6,052 bases of DNA from Desulfobacteraceae bacterium. GTDB lineage: Bacteria; Desulfobacterota; DSM-4660; Desulfatiglandales; HGW-15. Positions 5,553 through 6,052 of this stretch are shown here, piece after piece (the stretch's first letter is position 1; each line of letters opens with the position of its first letter). Location of the stretch: the NCBI GenBank assembly GCA_003819975.1, contig RPPU01000302.1, positions 1-6,052 of the forward strand. The letters are read 5' to 3'. The notes under the pieces are model-generated. The model was given only the letters and a program-made list of their open reading frames with translations. It made no database searches and was not told where the DNA came from. Both the position numbers and the translations under genes were made by a program.

Positions 5553-6052
5553 GGCTTATCTCCTTTGTTCGGTTTATTCGAACGTACTGTTTTAGGCAGC
5601 TGTTTTGCAACCTTCTCAAAATCCGCATCCACTCTCCGTGGTTGGGAATCCAAGAACATATGGTATTGGCGGTATTCAAATTCGGCCTTTGCCTTGGCCA
5701 TTTCAGCAGAAATTCTACCGGCGTGATCAAGAAGCGCCCGACCCGATATTTTTAGAAACTCATCGAGCTTCACGATCCAGTCATGCATGGTCATCGGCCG
5801 GCGTTCCAACGCCTGCAACTCTGCAAACTCAATGTAAAGGTTTACGATCCGGTTGAGCGCCTGAAGTTCCTCTTCACTCAGATAGTTTTTTGCTACGGAC
5901 ACATCTTCCTTGTGGATGATTCCACCGGGCCTTGTTGTCTTGAGCCCCATAAAGGGTTGCGTTGCGTCGGCCCGTTCGTGAATGACCTCAGCCGCTGTTT
6001 GCCCGTGAACCGCCCAGTGCATTTTATTTTGAACCGTGGCGAAGAATTGCTG
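5549..6052 (-). CDS. rhuM: RhuM-family (virulence RhuM) protein, 5' end off the window
   Basis: The frame is open from the right edge (QQFFATVQNKMHWAVHGQTA) for 167 codons to TGA at 5551-5549. It matches the C-terminal half of RhuM-family proteins (PF13310): FFATVQNKMHWA, HGQTAAEVI, PFMGLKT, NYLSEEELQALNRIVNLYIEFAELQA and MTMHDWIVKLDEFL in order, then a helical region with AEMAKAKAEFEYRQY and a basic tail. The internal ATG at 6022 is not the start, because the family motif continues upstream of it. The biochemical function is not established; the family was named from a Salmonella pathogenicity-island gene and often sits inside type I restriction loci. The stop overlaps the start of the hsdR-like remnant, fitting that context. 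Confidence 0.88.
   Translation of the reverse strand, partial: QQFFATVQNKMHWAVHGQTAAEVIHERADATQPFMGLKTTRPGGIIHKEDVSVAKNYLSEEELQALNRIVNLYIEFAELQALERRPMTMHDWIVKLDEFLKISGRALLDHAGRISAEMAKAKAEFEYRQYHMFLDSQPRRVDADFEKVAKQLPKTVRSNKPNKGDKP
5560..5565 (-). promoter_or_regulatory. Strong ribosome binding site of the hsdR-like remnant
   Basis: AAGGAG lies 7 nt upstream of the ATG at 5552, within the last codons of the RhuM gene. It is the best Shine-Dalgarno match in the window, which shows that a real, translationally coupled gene once started here. Confidence 0.7.

Noticed and set aside
5369..5755. 128-codon plus-strand frame opposite the hsdR remnant and RhuM
   Set aside because: The opposite strand encodes conserved RhuM and HsdR-like motifs; the plus frame is a shadow without motifs.
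1..6052. Search by eye for CRISPR arrays, tRNA or rRNA genes, transposases and integrases
   Set aside because: None seen. The repeats present are two-copy gene fragments and short tandems, not spaced arrays, and no frame shows transposase or recombinase motifs.

Overview
All genes that can be supported in this window lie on the minus strand and read from right to left. The content is what is usually seen in an accessory or defence-type island: a RhuM-family protein, the broken 5' end of what looks like a type I restriction subunit gene (hsdR), a beta-class DNA methyltransferase, a zinc-ribbon/HTH/Panacea (DUF4065) antitoxin-like regulator, and two different AlbA_2 (Schlafen-type) proteins. 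Shine-Dalgarno sites, stop/start overlaps and dense packing show a bacterium or a bacterial mobile island. Base composition is intermediate, and the methyltransferase and the gap at 1886-2028 look clearly more AT-rich. A Gram-negative environmental lineage is possible, but the sequence does not fix the taxon.

Layout from right (upstream) to left (downstream): RhuM protein, 5' end off the window (5549-6052); hsdR-like 5' remnant that overlaps its stop codon and is frameshifted after a few codons (5450-5552); a scar of short repeats and gene ends (5172-5449) that includes a 33-codon 5' fragment of an MqsA-like gene; DNA methyltransferase (4022-5146); decayed small coiled-coil gene with an internal stop (3762-3931); full AlbA_2/GHKL-type protein (2029-3765); AT-rich gap (1886-2028); intact zinc-ribbon/HTH/Panacea gene (1073-1885); a 25-bp near-perfect palindrome (1030-1054); a second copy of the small coiled-coil gene, without a start codon (738-950); and a second AlbA_2 protein running off the left edge (1-702).

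The most notable structure is a repeated order. Two DNA blocks each occur twice in the same orientation and order. Block A is 98 bp, the first codons of the MqsA-like gene, at 5258-5355 and 1788-1885. Block B is 164 bp, the small coiled-coil gene, at 3768-3931 and 741-904. Both pairs align without gaps, at about 94% and 87% identity by hand count. Between A and B lies a methyltransferase in the right copy and the rest of the Panacea gene in the left copy. After B comes an AlbA_2-family protein in both, but the two are not close relatives. The window therefore reads as A - variable cargo - B - AlbA_2 variant, twice in tandem. This suggests cassette exchange between short homology blocks within a type I restriction-modification neighbourhood. 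How these genes cooperate is inference. AlbA_2, RhuM and Panacea genes are known companions of restriction and toxin-antitoxin loci, but no complete restriction enzyme and no obvious toxin for the Panacea antitoxin lie within this window.
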